Positions 6,036 through 7,807 of a stretch of DNA of 7,807 nucleotides are shown here, piece after piece. A model generated the notes under the pieces. That model did not search any database, had not been told where the DNA came from, and worked only from the letters and a program-made list of their open reading frames with translations. Position 1 is the first letter of the stretch. Each line of letters starts with the position of its first letter. The stretch is from Candidatus Saccharimonadota bacterium. GTDB taxonomy: Bacteria > Patescibacteriota > Saccharimonadia > Saccharimonadales > Saccharimonadaceae. Position numbers and translations under genes: made by a program. The stretch is from assembly GCA_030528815.1 (NCBI GenBank), contig JAUMYE010000050.1:1-7807 (forward strand), given 5' to 3'.

Positions 6036-6065
6036 AAAAAGACCCTAGCTTGCGCCGGGGCCTTT
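6036..6065 (-). terminator. Terminator of the 134-aa gene
   Basis: On the minus strand AAAGGCCC (6065-6058) pairs with GGGTCTTT (6045-6038; one G-U), followed by TTCTTT. The loop itself can form GGC-GCAA-GCU with a GNRA-type tetraloop. It lies 7 nt past the stop of the 134-aa gene and separates it from the operon promoter downstream. Confidence 0.85.
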
Positions 6066-6072
6066 AAGGAGA

Positions 6073-6477
6073 TTAGATAATTATGGATCTCAGCTCGTTA
6101 AGAGTGTCTTTGATGACGCTGCTTGTGATGGGGCTGTCGCCGTCGCAGATGATGTATGCGCAGTGGGTTCTGGCTCGAATAATCTCGGGCTTAACGTTCC
6201 AGTGCTTAAGATATCTGCGGACGATGACGAGTGTAGTGTAGATAGCTCGCTCGGTTATCTCTCCGACGATTTTGTCGTAGAGTACGGCGATTGTCTTTGT
6301 ATTCTGATCTGCGACTACATAGGGATTGCAGCTGCCGAGCGTTGTCTGCCATGCGCTCAGCTCGTTACTGACGGGTGTGCAGCGTACGGGCAGGTTGCCT
6401 TTCGGAGGGATGTTGTAAACAACGAAGCCCCCTTCTGTGAGTGTTTTCTCGAAATTTGTTCCTTTCAGCTGATCCAT
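6073..6477 (-). CDS. Hypothetical protein, 134 aa, not recognised
   Basis: A complete single-gene unit: near-consensus promoter upstream, strong AAAGGAGG (6493-6486) 8 nt before ATG, terminator just after TAA. The protein has no signal peptide and no clear membrane helix. N-terminal residues 1-60 are Gly/Pro-containing and polar (GGFVVYNIPPKGNLP). The middle is a likely helix with basic residues (EITERAIYTTLVIVRRYLKHW, from residue 73). The C-terminal part alternates beta and helix (AYIICDGDSPITSS, ending in a hydrophobic LRSIII). Three cysteines (C33, C50, C106) are spread out. No catalytic motif is recognised. The overlapping plus-strand frame (6163-6480) has no ribosome binding site and an odd Cys/Asp-rich composition, so it is taken as a shadow. 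The sequence suggests a small cytoplasmic alpha/beta protein made in good amounts; its role is unknown. Confidence 0.75.
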   Translation of the reverse strand: MDQLKGTNFEKTLTEGGFVVYNIPPKGNLPVRCTPVSNELSAWQTTLGSCNPYVVADQNTKTIAVLYDKIVGEITERAIYTTLVIVRRYLKHWNVKPEIIRARTHCAYIICDGDSPITSSVIKDTLNELRSIII

Positions 6478-6536
6478 TGAGGAATCCTCCTTTGAAATGT
6501 TCTAACACATGCTACCTAGGGCGCTTGCGTGGCTAT

Positions 6537-6565
6537 ATTATACAATGATTTGTATTTTAAGTCAA
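6537..6565 (-). promoter_or_regulatory. Near-consensus sigma70-type promoter of the 134-aa gene
   Basis: On the minus strand TTGACT (6565-6560) and TATAAT (6542-6537) are 17 nt apart, which is optimal. Transcription would start near 6530, giving a leader of about 50 nt. The -35 begins 22 nt after the stop codon of the transferase gene; no hairpin with a U-tract is seen between them. Confidence 0.85.
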
Positions 6566-6587
6566 AGAGGATTAGCTTTTTGGAGGA

Positions 6588-7807
6588 CTATCTTCCGAGG
6601 AGGAACTTGTCGTTATAGAAGATGCTGCGCTTATCTAGTTCTGCGTTTAATTCTTCTGTGCCGTATTGCTCAAGAAGAGTTTTCTCGTCAGAGAATAGGT
6701 TTGTGCCGAGTGCTAGTCGGTTGCCTTCGATTTTTACGCCCATGGCGGCGAGTGTTGTTGGGAAAATATCCATCGTGGTAAATTGGCGATTTTTGGTCTG
6801 CTTTGGTTTTATTGCGGAGTTGATGAATAAGTTATATACGCGGCGCTCGGAAAGCTGGTCTTCTGAGAAGTGTTCGCTAGACATAGATAGGTGGTCGCCA
6901 GTGATAACGATAGTAGTGTTTTTGTAGAAGTCTTGTTCCTTGATCCAGTTTATAAAGTCTAGAATCTGTCCTGCAGTACAGTTAATGACGTTAGAATATT
7001 GCTCGCTGTAGTTTTGTGGGCAGCTGGATTCCATATAGCCTTCTGGGTGATGAGTATTCTCGGTAAGGAAGGAATAGTTGAACGGAGTGTCGTCTTTTGC
7101 GATTTCGGTTAGCTGCTTTTTTGCGAAGGCAAAAAGTTTGCTGTCTTCGAAACCCCAGAATTCACGGTAATCTTCTGGGAGGCTACCATCTTCTTTTGCG
7201 CTATTTAGATCGTAGATTATGTAGCTGCCATGCTCTTCTAGGAGCGTATCGCGGTTGCCGAATTCTTTTTCTGAGCCCATCATGAAATACTGGCGGTAGC
7301 CTTGCTGCTCGAGGATGTTTCCGATTCCGGTTGCGCCTTGTAGGAAGTGATCATGTTGTTCACTTAGGCCAATGGCATAGCTATTAATCTTGATTGGAAT
7401 ACCAAGCATTTGTGCGGTAATGCCTGCGGATGTATATCCAGTATTGGAGGTTACGTAGGCGCCGCCAAACTTATCTGTATTAGAGAAGTTGATGTTTTCC
7501 GAAGTAAGCTTGGTTAGCTCTTCGAGGAGGTTAACACTTTCTTGACCACCTAGTTCTTTTGAGAAGAAGCTAGATTCGAATGACTCGACATAGATATGAA
7601 TAAGATTTCTCTTTTGCTCTGGAAAAGTAAGCGTAACGTCGTTTGGGTCGACATAGTTGTCTGCGATAAAGGTGGAATTTTGAGTTTGATTAAAATAGTA
7701 TTCTTTGATGCCCACTTCGTCCATACAGTTATTTAGGGTAGCGGCAATAGTGCCAATATTTAATACGACGAGCAAAAAGAATGGAATAAGGCCGCTGATC
7801 TTGAATT
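6588..7807 (-). CDS. OpgB/LtaS-type phosphoglycerol transferase (sulfatase fold), 3' part; 5' end outside window
   Basis: The frame stays open to the right edge, and the TTG at 7775-7773 is internal. Positions below count from that codon. The edge codons plus residues 1-14 form a hydrophobic segment (ISGLIPFFLLVVLNIGTIAA), the last membrane helix before an outside catalytic domain. Alkaline-phosphatase-superfamily motifs: YVESFES (62-68) with metal ligand E64, NTGYTSAG (111-118) with T115 as nucleophile, LGIP (124-127), ENTHHPEGYMESSC (239-252) and ITGDHLSM (291-298) with D294/H295. NTGYTSAG and THHPEGY resemble OpgB/MdoB more than staphylococcal LtaS. The family moves phosphoglycerol from phosphatidylglycerol onto glycans or lipoteichoic acid at the outer face of the membrane. 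The acceptor here is unknown. Cysteines 252 and 266 may pair. The gene ends in TAG. Confidence 0.85.
   Translation of the reverse strand, partial: FKISGLIPFFLLVVLNIGTIAATLNNCMDEVGIKEYYFNQTQNSTFIADNYVDPNDVTLTFPEQKRNLIHIYVESFESSFFSKELGGQESVNLLEELTKLTSENINFSNTDKFGGAYVTSNTGYTSAGITAQMLGIPIKINSYAIGLSEQHDHFLQGATGIGNILEQQGYRQYFMMGSEKEFGNRDTLLEEHGSYIIYDLNSAKEDGSLPEDYREFWGFEDSKLFAFAKKQLTEIAKDDTPFNYSFLTENTHHPEGYMESSCPQNYSEQYSNVINCTAGQILDFINWIKEQDFYKNTTIVITGDHLSMSSEHFSEDQLSERRVYNLFINSAIKPKQTKNRQFTTMDIFPTTLAAMGVKIEGNRLALGTNLFSDEKTLLEQYGTEELNAELDKRSIFYNDKFLLGR

Noticed and set aside
6163..6480. Plus-strand 105-aa frame opposite the 134-aa gene
   Set aside because: No ribosome binding site, Cys/Asp-rich composition, and the minus-strand gene has promoter, Shine-Dalgarno and terminator.
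6479..6489. GAGG/CCTC inverted repeat over the Shine-Dalgarno of the 134-aa gene
   Set aside because: Only 4 bp with a 3-nt loop; too weak to claim translational control.

Overview
The window reads like a piece of a small-genome, probably monoderm bacterium, most likely a Candidatus Saccharibacteria (TM7)/Patescibacteria member. The assignment is from recall and is not proven. It rests on a short basic protein ending in a 'CRLEFDSKSLAWTL'-type motif that I associate with this group, a pseudopilin-like membrane protein, a surface cutinase-PKD protein, and a membrane-fused MurF-like ligase ending in DLPDNY next to Ddl. The standard genetic code fits: TGA, TAA and TAG all end genes here.

Layout: 1-1051 (+) is the 3' part of a secreted cutinase-like esterase with PKD and Fn3-like domains and a C-terminal membrane anchor. 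Everything after it is on the minus strand. 1112-1360 is an 82-aa protein with its own leader and terminator. 1361-1781 is a 421-nt gap with a promoter candidate, a structured leader, several DnaA-box-like words and a perfect hairpin. 1782-2327 is a pseudopilin-like protein. 2397-5987 is a tight three-gene operon, transcribed alpha/beta hydrolase -> MurF-like ligase -> Ddl, with an extended -10 promoter that implies a leaderless mRNA at its head and a terminator at its end. 6073-6477 is an unrecognised 134-aa protein with a near-consensus sigma70-type promoter and its own terminator. 6588-7807 is the catalytic part of an OpgB/LtaS-type phosphoglycerol transferase that runs off the right edge.

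How they fit: the common theme is the cell envelope. Ddl would make D-Ala-D-Ala and the MurF-like ligase would join it to the stem peptide. The ligase seems to lack the usual uridine-nucleotide-binding N-terminal domain and has a membrane module in its place, and Ddl carries a Lys/Gly/Ser-rich insert in its active-site loop. The partner hydrolase is of unknown function. The transferase would decorate a surface glycopolymer, and the cutinase and pseudopilin would face outward. No tRNA, rRNA, CRISPR array or insertion sequence was recognised.
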